Shown: positions 17,700-28,800 of the stretch, in pieces | Position numbering within the stretch: the first letter of the stretch is position 1 | Layout: each line of letters begins with the position of its first letter | Assembly (NCBI GenBank): GCA_942493235.1 | Contig: OW818676.1 | Location: 62,001 to 126,000 of the forward strand | Origin: ENR-C587 sp942493235 | GTDB lineage: Bacteria > Bacteroidota > Ignavibacteria > Kapaibacteriales > UBA2268 | Direction: 5' to 3' | Length of the DNA: 64,000 nucleotides | The notes under the pieces: model-generated | The model's database searches: none | Told to the model about the DNA's origin: nothing | What the model saw: the letters and a program-made list of their open reading frames with translations, nothing else | Position numbers and translations under genes: made by a program

Positions 17700-18913
17700 A
17701 GCCAATCCCTCGTCAATTTGCGTTCGCCAATATATAATTCGTTCGGTGATTTAGGGTCAAGTGCCCATTTAATTCTTTCGATGCCCTCGGTAATATCTTT
17801 GATAGAACCGCAGGTTGATAATCTTAAATGCCCGTCTAATCCGAATTCTTTACCCGGTACGGTTGCCACTCTTACTTTTTCTAACAAGTAGTTAGCTAAT
17901 TTAGTAGAGTCTTTTTCATAATGACTGAAATCGGCAAAGCAATAGAAAGTACCTTGAGGCTTGATTACTCTAACACCCTCGAAAGAATTCAATCTCTCCA
18001 TCATTACATTGCGATTATTTTCGAGTGTCATGCGTAAAGTCTCTACATGAGATTGAAGTCCATTCAAAGCACCTACAGCGGCTTTCTGCACTATTACCGA
18101 TGGTCCGGAAGTCTGATGAGCTTGAATATTGGTCATCACCTCAACGATTTTCGGGCTGGCGATTGCCCAACCTATTCTGAAACCGGTCATAGCATAAGCT
18201 TTTGAAACACCATTAATAACAATCAATTTGGAATTATCACTTAAATCTTTTGCATATTTATAGCAATTAACCGGCTTAATACCATCGAATACCAATTGAT
18301 GATAAATGTCATCCATGATTAGATATATGCCTTTTTTCTCACAGAATTCGACTATATCTTTGATAAATTCTTCGGGATAAACAGCTCCTGTCGGATTATT
18401 AGGACTGTTGATAATAATTGCTTTAGTATATGAAGTTACTACCTGCTCAATATCTTTAAGCCTTGGGGTGAAACTGCCGTCTTCGGGGCGTACCGGCACA
18501 GGGATAGCACCGATTAATTTACACATTTCGGTATAAGATACCCAATACGGAGACGGAAATATAACTTCGTCCTGTGGGTTACAAATTGTCTGTAAAGCTA
18601 CCATTATCGACTGTTTAGCTCCGGAAGAAGCTATCACATTCTCAGGGAATACTTTACGTCCATAATGCTCTTCAGTATAGCGAATAATTGCTTGTTTTAA
18701 GTCCGGAGTACCATCGGCTGGAGTATAACGAACTTCGCCGGTGTTAATGAGGGCTGTAGCAGCAATAAGAGCGTCTAAAGGGGCTTTTGATTTTGGTTCG
18801 CCGCCGCCTAAATGAATTATAGGTTCCCCTTTGGCTTTTAATATAGCAGCGATTTCATTCAATTTCAATGTTGCCGATTGGGAAATCGACTTACCGATTA
18901 AACTGATACTCAT
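17696..18913 (-). CDS. Aspartate/class I aminotransferase
   Basis: This is a PLP-dependent fold-type I transaminase of 405 residues, most like the subgroup Ib aspartate aminotransferases. The PLP lysine is in GVSKAYAMTGFRIGW (about residue 240). Cofactor-contact motifs NSPNNPTGAVYP and MDDIYHQLVFD are intact, and the substrate-binding arginine is likely in GHLRLSTCGS near the C-terminus. It is expected to interconvert aspartate and oxaloacetate with glutamate/2-oxoglutarate. Its stop overlaps the pckA start by four bases, so oxaloacetate made here could feed directly into PEPCK. Exact amino-acid preference cannot be read from sequence. Confidence 0.88.
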   Translation of the reverse strand: MSISLIGKSISQSATLKLNEIAAILKAKGEPIIHLGGGEPKSKAPLDALIAATALINTGEVRYTPADGTPDLKQAIIRYTEEHYGRKVFPENVIASSGAKQSIMVALQTICNPQDEVIFPSPYWVSYTEMCKLIGAIPVPVRPEDGSFTPRLKDIEQVVTSYTKAIIINSPNNPTGAVYPEEFIKDIVEFCEKKGIYLIMDDIYHQLVFDGIKPVNCYKYAKDLSDNSKLIVINGVSKAYAMTGFRIGWAIASPKIVEVMTNIQAHQTSGPSVIVQKAAVGALNGLQSHVETLRMTLENNRNVMMERLNSFEGVRVIKPQGTFYCFADFSHYEKDSTKLANYLLEKVRVATVPGKEFGLDGHLRLSTCGSIKDITEGIERIKWALDPKSPNELYIGERKLTRDWL

Positions 18914-19273
18914 CTTTAATCCTTAAAATTTCAGCAAGAAAATTGATTATGTTTTTTTGGAATACCCACCAAAAGACAAAATTGTAAAAAAAAAACTACA
19001 AATCAAAATATTTTTTGAAAAATAGTTAAAATAATTTGAATTTATTTTTTAAAACTCTAATATCTTAATTTTCATTAAATAAATTTTTGTTAGATTTTAA
19101 GCCATAACATGCAATTATTGAAATAGCCAATATTGATTGTAAGTTATCATCATTAGTGTAATTCTCTTCATTGTACATATCAATACACGAAGTCCATAAG
19201 AGACTAATGTATCGTATTTATTTCAATTATCTTATTCATGTAGTAGTGGTATAGTAAGTACACCTGCACATGC
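18914..19273. other. AT-rich intergenic region, no gene seen
   Basis: No coding frame or repeat related to the other intergenic elements is seen. Poly-A and TTTTTT runs lie just upstream of the aminotransferase start and may contain its promoter, but no well-spaced -33/-7 pair was found. Confidence 0.4.
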
Positions 19274-19306
19274 AAAAAGCCCCTAGCGATATGTCAGGGG
19301 CTTTTT
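19274..19306 (-). terminator. Intrinsic terminator of fusA
   Basis: AAAAAGCCCCT (19274-19284) and AGGGGCTTTTT (about 19296-19306) form a near-perfect stem with A and T tracts on both sides. It can act in both directions. It lies 25 bp past the fusA stop. Confidence 0.85.
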
Positions 19307-19330
19307 ATATTCTGATAGTATAGAGATTTA

Positions 19331-21415
19331 CTATTTATTGTTTTTTTTAAATTCTTCAATAATTTCTTCTTGTACTGATTTTGGAACAGCACAATATTTT
19401 AAGAATTCCATAGTAAATTCACCTTTACCCTGAGTAGCACCACGTAAATCGGTTGAATAACCAAACATTTGATTTAGTGGTACTTCTGACTCTACAACTA
19501 CATAACCGCTATCCATAGTAGTATTTACAATAATACCGCGTCTTTGGTTAAGTTGACCGATAATAACGCCTTGGAATTCGTCAGGAGATGAAACTTCCAA
19601 TTTCATTATTGGTTCTAAGATTATAGGGCTTGCTTTTGCAATAGCTTCTTTAAGAGCCATTTTAGATGCAATTTTGAATGCCATTTCAGATGAATCCACT
19701 GCGTGGGTTGCTCCGTCATTAAGCACTACTCTTATACCAACTACCGGCTGTTCAATCAAGATACCAGTGTGAGACTGCTCATGGAAACCTTTATCGCAAC
19801 CAGGAATATATTCACGAGAAATCACACCACCGACTACTTTATCTACAAATTCGTAATCTTTTGCTTCTTCTAACGGAATAGGCTCAATATAACCGCCTAC
19901 GCGTGCAAACTGACCACTACCACCGGTTTGTTTTTTATGTGTATAGTTAAATTCTGCTTTTTTAGTAATTGCTTCACGATAAGCCACTTGCGGTTTACCG
20001 ACAATTACATCAACTGCATACTCGCGTCTAATTCTCTCAATATATATCTCTAAGTGCAATTCTCCCATTCCACGGATAATAGTATCGCCGGTTTCTTCGT
20101 CGCGTTTTACTTGGAAGGTAGGGTCTTCTTTTTGGAATCTGTTTAATGCTTTAGAGAAGTTAGCTGCTTTAGAATTTTCTTTAGGAGCAACTGTTAATTC
20201 AATAACTGGATTAGGCACAAACATAGATGTCATAGTTACGTTAACTTGACCATCGGTGAATGTATCACCACTGGCACATTCTATACCGAATAAAGCAATA
20301 ATATCGCCAGCTTCGGCAGTTTCAATATCGTGCATTTCATCTGCGTGCATACGAACTATACGAGATACTTTTACTTTTTTAGTAGTTTTCATATTGTGAA
20401 TAAAATCACCTTTGGTAATCTTACCCTGATATATTCTCATATATGTAAGCTGACCGTATTTCCCATCTTCCAATTTAAATGCCAAACCAACAAAGTTTTT
20501 AGTAGGGTCAGTAATTAACTCAAACGGAGCTTCATTATCATTCATGTCTAAGCCTTCGTTGACTTTGTCAAGCGGACATGGCAAGAAATCACAAATACCG
20601 TCTAATAGTGTCTGGATACCTTTATTACGTTTTGCAGTACCTACATAAACAGGTACTACAAATAAATTCTTAGTCAATTTACGAATTAAAGGATATAATT
20701 TAGCAGAATCCACTTCTTCTTCACCTAAAAACTTTTCGGCTACTTCGTCGTCAAAATCAGCTAAAGTTTCTATGATTTGTAAACGTCGAGTTTTTGCCTC
20801 TGCTAATAAACCGTCTGGAATTACTGATTCTTCTATATCTTCGCCATTATCGCCTTTATAGCGAATCATTTTCATTTTTAATAAATCAACTACACCCTCA
20901 AAATCTTCTTCAATACCGACAGGCATTGTAATAAGTAGAGGTTTTAGATTTAATTTATCTTTTAACTGTTGAACGATTTTATCAGGATTTGCTCCCGAGC
21001 GGTCAACTTTATTAATAAAAACAAGTCTTGGTACATTATAGCGTCTCATTTGTCTGTCAACTGTAATTGTCTGACTTTGTACACCGGCAACGCCGCATAG
21101 TACAAGCACTGTACCGTCAAGTACTCTAAGTGAACGCTCAACTTCAACCGTAAAGTCTATATGGCCGGGAGTGTCTATTAAATTAATAGAAAAATCCTTC
21201 CAAGTAGTATATGTTGCTGCAGATTGTATGGTAATACCTTTCTCTCTTTCGAGGTCCATTGAGTCCATAGTCGGACCTGCGCCGGTCTTATCGCGTACTT
21301 CAATAATCTTATGTATTTTCCCTGTGTAAAATAATATTCTCTCGCTTAAAGTCGTTTTTCCCGAGTCTATATGTGCCGCGATACCGATATTACGTAGATT
21401 TGCAATCTTCATCAT
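19331..21415 (-). CDS. fusA: Elongation factor G (EFG1/spd type)
   Basis: This translational GTPase drives ribosome translocation. At 694 residues it has all five domains. The G motifs are AHIDSGKTT (G1), DTPGHIDF (G3) and NKVD (G4). Residues around the switch region (GPTMDSMDLEREKGITIQSA, then ATYTTW) and RQMRRYNVPRLVFINKVDRSGANP resemble mitochondrial EFG1 and the spirochaete/delta-proteobacterial EF-G1 more than the common bacterial form. It lies after rpoC but without rpsL-rpsG between, and a terminator separates it from rpoC, so it is its own unit. Two ATG codons are adjacent at the start (21415 and 21412). Whether it is the only EF-G of the organism is unknown. Confidence 0.93.
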   Translation of the reverse strand: MMKIANLRNIGIAAHIDSGKTTLSERILFYTGKIHKIIEVRDKTGAGPTMDSMDLEREKGITIQSAATYTTWKDFSINLIDTPGHIDFTVEVERSLRVLDGTVLVLCGVAGVQSQTITVDRQMRRYNVPRLVFINKVDRSGANPDKIVQQLKDKLNLKPLLITMPVGIEEDFEGVVDLLKMKMIRYKGDNGEDIEESVIPDGLLAEAKTRRLQIIETLADFDDEVAEKFLGEEEVDSAKLYPLIRKLTKNLFVVPVYVGTAKRNKGIQTLLDGICDFLPCPLDKVNEGLDMNDNEAPFELITDPTKNFVGLAFKLEDGKYGQLTYMRIYQGKITKGDFIHNMKTTKKVKVSRIVRMHADEMHDIETAEAGDIIALFGIECASGDTFTDGQVNVTMTSMFVPNPVIELTVAPKENSKAANFSKALNRFQKEDPTFQVKRDEETGDTIIRGMGELHLEIYIERIRREYAVDVIVGKPQVAYREAITKKAEFNYTHKKQTGGSGQFARVGGYIEPIPLEEAKDYEFVDKVVGGVISREYIPGCDKGFHEQSHTGILIEQPVVGIRVVLNDGATHAVDSSEMAFKIASKMALKEAIAKASPIILEPIMKLEVSSPDEFQGVIIGQLNQRRGIIVNTTMDSGYVVVESEVPLNQMFGYSTDLRGATQGKGEFTMEFLKYCAVPKSVQEEIIEEFKKNNK

Positions 21416-21457
21416 AAATTAACCATGCTAAAAAAATTATACAAAATATTTACTCAC

Positions 21458-21490
21458 AAAAAAAGCCGCTTCCTAATAAAGCGGCTAAAA
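21458..21490 (-). terminator. Intrinsic terminator of the rpoBC operon
   Basis: On the minus strand TTTTAGCCGCTTTATTAGGA, then AGCGGCTTTTTTT, forms a hairpin (stem AGCCGCTT/AAGCGGCT) with a T tract 25 bp past rpoC. Confidence 0.85.
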
Positions 21491-21513
21491 TCATATATAT
21501 GTTAATACTACGC

Positions 21514-24500
21514 TTACATTGTTAATGACTCTATTTCATTTTCAATTTCACGCGATATATGCTCATAATTAACATCTACAGATGCAGATGATTTACCGAA
21601 TACATTTCCTACTTCACTTGTTACAAGCATTTCCTGATATTTTCTCAATCCGGTACCTGCCGGTATCAATTGACCAATAATAATATTCTCTTTCAAACCT
21701 ACCAAATGGTCAACTTTAGCAGCTATTGAAGCGTCAGAAAGTACTCTTGTTGTCTCTTGGAACGATGCAGCACTTAACCAGCTTTCAGTAGTAAGTGAAG
21801 CTTGAGTTATACCAAGTAATAATGGCTCAGCGATAGCAGGTTCAGCCGGGCGAACTTCGCAAGGCTCTTTTCCTTTTTTCTTGAGGTCATTATTAACTTC
21901 GCGTGCTCTCTTACGTGAAAGAATCGCACCTTCTTTAAATTTAGAATCGCCCTTTTCAACTACTACAACCTGAGATTTTAATCTATCGTTTTCGTCAATA
22001 AATTTCATTTTATCTACATGGTCGTTTTCTAAAAATATTGAATCGCCACTATCTACGATAGTAACTTTCTGTAGCATTTGGCGAACGATTGTCTCGATAT
22101 GTTTATCGTTAATCTTTACACCCTGCATACGATATACTTCTTGAATTTCGTTTACTAAGTATTCTTGTACCGCATTTGGACCTTTAATTCTCAAAATGTC
22201 ATGAGGATTAATAGAACCTTCGGTCAATCTATCTCCGGCACGAACAAAGTCGCCTTCTTGAACTAAAATATATTTGCCAAGCGGAACGCTGTATTCCATC
22301 TTAGTCTTTTCATCAAGAGATGTTACTACCAATACTCTTTGGTTTCTCTTTTGTTTTTCAAAATTAACCAAACCGTCAATATCTGTAACTACAGCCGGTA
22401 CTTGAGGAGAACGAGCTTCAAACAACTCGGTTACTCTCGGAAGACCTCCGGTAATATCTCTTGTACGTCCCATATCTCTTGGAATTTTAACAAGTTGAGA
22501 ACCTACTCCGACTATATCGTCATCATCAACTCTGATTTGAGCCTTTGTCGGGACATTGTAAGCTTTCAATACGTTATTATTCTCGTCCCAAATCTCTAAC
22601 GCCGGTGATTTGGTTTTATCTCTTGATTCAATTACGATTTTAGTAATGTGTCCTGTCTGCTCATCATTAACTTCACGATAAGTAATATTAGGAATAAGGT
22701 CTTTATATTTAACCCTACCTGTAAACTCTGTAATCAATGAAGAGTTATATGGATCCCATTCATAAATAATCTGACCTTTTTTAATAGTTTCGCCGTCTTT
22801 TACTCTTAACTCTGCTCCATAAGTAGCATCGTATTTAGTTAACACACGGTTACTATCTGGGTCAACAATATTAATTACACCGGAACGACTGGTTACTAAA
22901 GTAACTTCATCTTCATCACCTTCGTAGCTAACAATTCGCATGTTTTCAAATTGAACTACACCCTCGAATTTAGCAACTATAGACGATTGAGATGTTACCA
23001 AAGCAGCTGTACCACCGGTATGGAATGTACGCAATGTAAGCTGAGTACCCGGCTCACCGATTGACTGCGAAGCGATTGTTCCGACAGCCTCTCCGGTATC
23101 AACTAATTTACCGGTAGCAAGGTTACGACCATAGCATTTAGCACAAACTCCGCGGCGGGACTCACAAGTAAGCACCGAACGAATTAATACTGTTTCGATA
23201 GGAGACTGCTCAATATTATTGGCAATTTCTTCGTCAATTAATTGACCGGATTTGCACACGATTTTTTCTGAAATCGGGTCAACTACATCAACTAATGCAA
23301 CGCGTCCGAGAATTCTCTCATATAATTGCTCTTTTACTTCTTCGCCTTCTTTAAGAGCTGTCATCTCAACACCGCGGATAGTACCGCAGTCATGACCGGT
23401 TATAATCATATCCTGAGCAACGTCATGAAGACGACGAGTTAAATAGCCCGCATCGGCAGTCTTTAATGCTGTATCTGCAAGACCTTTTCTCGCACCGTGA
23501 GTAGAGATAAAGTACTCAAGGATTGACAAACCTTCTTTAAAGTTTGAAATAATCGGATTCTCAATAAGCTCACCTGTTGAACCTGACAGAGATTTCTTTG
23601 GTTTAGCCATCAGACCACGCATACCGGCTAACTGGCGAATCTGCTCTTTAGAACCTCTCGCTTGAGAGTCAAGCATCATCCAGAATGTATTAAACCCACC
23701 ATCAGCTTTAGCTAATTCACTGTATAGTCTATCAGCAACTTTATTTGTAGCTGTTGACCATGTATCTATAATTTTATTTGTTCTCTCACCGGCAGAAATT
23801 ACGCCGTTTTGATAAGCAAATTCGATTTCATCAATTTTCCTGTCTGCTGACTCGATAATTGTTGTTTTTTCTTTAGGAATAATTACGTCTTGAATACTTA
23901 CTGATAATCCGCCTTTGGTTGCAAATGCGAATCCTGTATTTTTCAAATTATCTAAGAACTCAACTGTTTTTGCTAAACCAGCTTTACGGAAGCATATACC
24001 AATTATCTGGCGTAAACGTTTTTTGGTTAATGACTCATTTAAATAGCCCATTTCAACCGGAACTATTTGATTAAGTATTACTCTACCTACGGTAGTTTCT
24101 TCATAAGTACCGGGAGTAAATCTTACTTTAATACGAGCATGAAGATCAACAATATTGTGATTATACGCAATAATAACTTCGGCAGATGAACCAAATACTT
24201 TACCTTCGCCTTTGGCTCCGTGTCTTACTTTTGTTAAGTAATATACACCAAGAACCATGTCTTGAGACGGTACAGCAATTGGATCTCCGTTTTGAGTATG
24301 CATAATATTATGAGGAGCTAAAATCAAAAGCAATGCTTCTAATTGTGCTTCATAAGAAATTGGCACGTGAACAGCCATTTGATCGCCGTCAAAATCCGCG
24401 TTGAATGCTGTACACACTAAGGGATGCAATTGTATTGCTTTACCTTCAATCAATTTCGGCTGAAATGCTTGAATACCGAGCCTATGAAGAGTAGGAGCAC

Positions 24501-25797
24501 GATTGAGTAATACCGGATGTCCATCAATTACTTTCTCAAGTATATCCCATACTTCATTTGTTTTTCTCTCAACCATTTTTTTGGCAGATTTAACAGTTTT
24601 AACATGTCCTCTTTCAATCAATTTACGGATAATGAAAGGTTTGAACAATTCAACTGCCATATCTTTAGGCAGACCGCATTCGTACAATTTTAATTCAGGA
24701 CCAACTACGATAACCGAACGACCGGAATAGTCAACACGTTTACCAAGTAAGTTCTGACGGAAACGTCCGGTTTTACCCTTTAATGTATCGGCAAGAGATT
24801 TGAGTGCTCTTTGTGATTCGCTTCTAACAGCTCTTCTACTGTTATCGAATAAAGCATCAACAGACTCTTGAAGCATTCTTTTTTCATTTCTCAAAATTAC
24901 TTCAGGAGCTTTAATGTCAATTAGTCGCTTTAAACGATTATTTCTGATAATAACTCTTCTATATAAGTCATTCAAATCAGAAGTAGCAAATCTGCCACCC
25001 TCTAATGGAACTAATGGTCTTAAATCTGGAGGAGTTACCGGAATCACATCCAAAACCATCCATTCTGGACGGTTATCAATATTTTTATCTTCTCTATTCA
25101 TAAAAGCGTCAAGAATTCTTAATCTCTTAAGTAATTCTGCTTTTCTCTGTAGAGATGTTTCTTCTTTTAATGTCTTTTTTAATTCATAGTATAAATCATC
25201 AACTTCAACTCTTTTTAATAACTCTTTGATAGCTTCGGCACCAATTAGAGCTATAAATTTATTAGGGTCTTCATCGTCAAGATCTCTGACATCAGCCGGA
25301 AGTGAATCTAATACATCAAGATATTGCTCTTCTGTAATTAAATCTTTTGTCTGAAGTCCGGTAGTACCGGGCTGAACAACAATGTAAGATTCATAATAAA
25401 CAATTCTTTCAATGTCTTTTGTAGGCATACCGAGCATACCTGCAATTTTACTTGGAAGAGACCTAAGAAACCATATATGAACAACCGGAACAGCGAGCAT
25501 AATATGCCCCATTCTCTCACGGCGAACTGATTTCTGAGTAACTTCAACCCCACACCTATCGCAAACGATACCTTTATATCTTATTCTTTTATATTTGCCA
25601 CAGGCACATTCCCAGTCCCTAATAGGTCCGAATATTTTTTCGCAGAAAAGGCCGTCTTTTTCAGGACGGAAAGATCTGTAATTAATAGTTTCAGGTTTAG
25701 TTACTTCGCCATGAGAACGATTTAAAATATCGTCCGGCGATGCAATTTTAATTGACATCTTAGAAAAGCCTTTACGAGGTATGGCTTTAGATTGCAT
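21514..25797 (-). CDS. rpoC: RNA polymerase beta' subunit
   Basis: This is the largest subunit of RNA polymerase, carrying the catalytic Mg2+ site NADFDGD (in FNADFDGDQMAVH). Its N-terminal zinc-binding module CACGKYKRIRYKG-IVCDRCG is near residues 64-84, and the second zinc site is CESRRGVCAKCYGRNL. At 1427 residues it matches the Bacteroidota length. The start ATG 25797 has GAGGAG seven bases upstream, which supports it over the internal ATG in GFSKMSIKI. It follows rpoB by 100 bp and ends before a strong terminator. No split or frameshift is seen. Confidence 0.98.
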   Translation of the reverse strand: MQSKAIPRKGFSKMSIKIASPDDILNRSHGEVTKPETINYRSFRPEKDGLFCEKIFGPIRDWECACGKYKRIRYKGIVCDRCGVEVTQKSVRRERMGHIMLAVPVVHIWFLRSLPSKIAGMLGMPTKDIERIVYYESYIVVQPGTTGLQTKDLITEEQYLDVLDSLPADVRDLDDEDPNKFIALIGAEAIKELLKRVEVDDLYYELKKTLKEETSLQRKAELLKRLRILDAFMNREDKNIDNRPEWMVLDVIPVTPPDLRPLVPLEGGRFATSDLNDLYRRVIIRNNRLKRLIDIKAPEVILRNEKRMLQESVDALFDNSRRAVRSESQRALKSLADTLKGKTGRFRQNLLGKRVDYSGRSVIVVGPELKLYECGLPKDMAVELFKPFIIRKLIERGHVKTVKSAKKMVERKTNEVWDILEKVIDGHPVLLNRAPTLHRLGIQAFQPKLIEGKAIQLHPLVCTAFNADFDGDQMAVHVPISYEAQLEALLLILAPHNIMHTQNGDPIAVPSQDMVLGVYYLTKVRHGAKGEGKVFGSSAEVIIAYNHNIVDLHARIKVRFTPGTYEETTVGRVILNQIVPVEMGYLNESLTKKRLRQIIGICFRKAGLAKTVEFLDNLKNTGFAFATKGGLSVSIQDVIIPKEKTTIIESADRKIDEIEFAYQNGVISAGERTNKIIDTWSTATNKVADRLYSELAKADGGFNTFWMMLDSQARGSKEQIRQLAGMRGLMAKPKKSLSGSTGELIENPIISNFKEGLSILEYFISTHGARKGLADTALKTADAGYLTRRLHDVAQDMIITGHDCGTIRGVEMTALKEGEEVKEQLYERILGRVALVDVVDPISEKIVCKSGQLIDEEIANNIEQSPIETVLIRSVLTCESRRGVCAKCYGRNLATGKLVDTGEAVGTIASQSIGEPGTQLTLRTFHTGGTAALVTSQSSIVAKFEGVVQFENMRIVSYEGDEDEVTLVTSRSGVINIVDPDSNRVLTKYDATYGAELRVKDGETIKKGQIIYEWDPYNSSLITEFTGRVKYKDLIPNITYREVNDEQTGHITKIVIESRDKTKSPALEIWDENNNVLKAYNVPTKAQIRVDDDDIVGVGSQLVKIPRDMGRTRDITGGLPRVTELFEARSPQVPAVVTDIDGLVNFEKQKRNQRVLVVTSLDEKTKMEYSVPLGKYILVQEGDFVRAGDRLTEGSINPHDILRIKGPNAVQEYLVNEIQEVYRMQGVKINDKHIETIVRQMLQKVTIVDSGDSIFLENDHVDKMKFIDENDRLKSQVVVVEKGDSKFKEGAILSRKRAREVNNDLKKKGKEPCEVRPAEPAIAEPLLLGITQASLTTESWLSAASFQETTRVLSDASIAAKVDHLVGLKENIIIGQLIPAGTGLRKYQEMLVTSEVGNVFGKSSASVDVNYEHISREIENEIESLTM

Positions 25798-25897
25798 TTG
25801 TCTGCTCCTCTATTCTATATTTTTTATATTTTCAAATTTATAAAGGACTTAAATAGAAGCCGGTTAATCCCGACTTCTATTTGATTTTATCTATTAA

Positions 25898-28800
25898 TTA
25901 TTCCATTTCTAAGTCTAAACATAAGCCTTGCAGCTCGCGAACCAATACATTAAATGATTCGGGTATATTTGGTTGAGGCATGTTATCGCCTTTCACTATT
26001 GCTTCGTACATCTTAGCTCTACCCTGAACGTCGTCGGACTTCATTGTAATCATCTCTTGAAGTGTATTGGCAGCACCATAAGCTTCCAAAGCCCAAACCT
26101 CCATCTCTCCAAGTCTCTGACCGCCAAATTGAGCTTTACCGCCAAGTGGCTGTTGAGTAATTAAAGAGTAAGGACCTATTGAACGAGCGTGAATTTTATC
26201 ATCTACCAAGTGAGACAATTTCAACATATATATCACGCCTACTGTAATTTTATCATCGAATATATCGCCGGTTCTGCCATCGTATAGAACTGTTTTTCCA
26301 TCTCGTGGCAGTCCTGCTTTGTCTAAATAATCACCTACTTGGTCCCATTTAGCTCCGTCAAATATAGGAGTTGCAAATTTTACTCCTAATTTTTTGCCAG
26401 CCCAGCCAAGTGCAGTTTCATATAGCTGACCAAGGTTCATACGCGATGGTACGCCCAGAGGATTTAATACTATATCTACCGGTGAACCATCAGGAAGATA
26501 CGGCATATCTTCTCTTGGAACTATCTTAGAGACAATACCTTTATTACCGTGGCGACCTGCCATTTTATCACCTACTTGTAATTTACGTTTTTTAGCTACA
26601 TAGACTTTAGCCATTTGTAAAATACCCGGTTGCAATTCGTCGCCGGAAGATATTTTATTTCTTTCCGCTTTAAAATTAGCAATTATGTCACTTCTTTCAA
26701 ATAAATAATTGCCGAGCATTGTGTTATAAAGCTGAGTCTTTGTATCGTCTTCTAATAAATCACTATTGAAGTCAAGTAATTCGGGCTTTAATATTTCTTG
26801 TTTATATCTATTTACTAATTCAGCTTTTTTGCCTATTTCACCGGTTTTGATAATTGTCTGACCGGTTGTAAGTCTAAGCCCGTAAATTTTCTGTTCATCT
26901 AATAAAGTACCTAAATTATTGACAAATAAATCATCAATAAATTTTAAGGATTCTTTTTCTTTTTTATTTAATATGTCTTGACGTTTTTTCTCGTTATTAC
27001 GGGCATCTTTCTCGGCTGTTGAGCTGGTTTTCCTACTAAATAATTTAGTATTAATTACTACGCCCTTTATGCCCGGAGATGCTTTAAGAGATACATCTTT
27101 TACATCGCCGGCTTTATCACCGAAAATTGCTCTTAATAATTTCTCTTCCGGAGTAGGGTCAGTTTCGCCTTTCGGTGTAATCTTTCCAATAAGAATATCG
27201 CCTTCGATTACTTTTGCACCAACTCTAACTATACCGGATTCGTCAAGATCTTTTGTAGCTTCTTCACTGACATTTGGTATTTCGCGAGTAAACTCTTCTT
27301 CGCCACGTTTTGTATCGCGTACCTGTAGAGTAAACTCTTCTATATGAACCGAAGTGAATATATCTTCGGCAACCATACGTTCTGAAAGAATAATAGCATC
27401 CTCAAAGTTATAACCTCTCCATGGCATGAATGCTACTAAAACATTCTGCCCTAATGCCAAATCACCTTGTTCAGTTGATGAGTTATCAGCAAGAGGCTGT
27501 CCCTTAATTACTCTATCACCTTTTTTAACGACGGGTCTTTGATTTATACAAGTATCTTGATTAGTTCTAAAGAACTTAAGCAAGCTATATCTTTTTGTTT
27601 TCAAGTGATTAAATTGAGTAAGTTTCTCAATATCAGTCCTATTATCATCATAATTAACAATAATATAGTCCGAACATACATAGTCAACTACGCCATCGCC
27701 TTCAGCCATTACTAAGGTACGTGAGTCTTTAGCGGCTTTAGCTTCCATACCTGTTCCTACAATCGGAGAGCGAGGTTTAAGTAGAGGCACTGCTTGACGT
27801 TGCATGTTTGAGCCCATCAAAGCACGGTTGGCATCATCATGCTCCAAGAAAGGAATCAATGAAGATGCAACACTTGTTATCTGGTCAGTCGATACATCAA
27901 TATAATTAACATCTTCAGGACTAACTATTACATAATCACCAAAGTCTCCTCGAGCTTGAATTTTATCACCTATAATTCTGCCGTCAGTTTCAGCATATTG
28001 AATATTTGCAGGAGCAATAATCAAGTTATCTTCGTTTTCTGCAGGTAAATATTCAATCACGTCGGTTACATAGCCATTTTCAACTCTACGATAAGGAGTT
28101 TCGATAAATCCGAGATCATTAATTCTTGCATGAAGAGCTAATGAAGAAATCAAACCGATGTTCGGACCTTCAGGAGTTTCAATAGGGCACAATCTGCCAT
28201 AGTGAGTATAGTGAACGTCACGTACTTCAAAACCGGCTCTCTCACGAGTTAGACCGCCGGGACCCAATGCAGAAGTTCTTCTCTTATGAGTTAGCTCCGA
28301 CAAAGGATTAGTTTGATCCATAAATTGTGACAGCTGATTTGTACCAAAGAATTGATTAATAACCGAACTAATTGTTCTGGCATTAACTAATTCAGCAGGA
28401 GCTAAATTCTCTCCGTCGTGGATACTTAATCTCTCACGAATTGTTCTGGACATACGAGCCAGACCTACGTTGAATTGAGCTGACAATTGCTCTCCGACAG
28501 TACGGATTCTTCTATTGCCCAAGTGGTCAATATCGTCGCCGTCTAATTTATCGTCGTGCAAGTGAATAAGGTGTTTGATAATCAAAACAATATCTTCAAC
28601 AGTCAAAGTAGTAACTTCAAGCGGAGTACTAAGTTTTAATTTCTGATTTATTCTAAATCTACCTACTAACCCTAAATCATAACGTTTAGGATTAAAGAAT
28701 AATTTTTCAATCAAAGCTTCAGCAGTTTCAATATCAGGAGATTCACTTGACCTCAACTGTCTATAAATTGCTTCTAAAGCTTCTTCTTTAGTTCTAGTAA

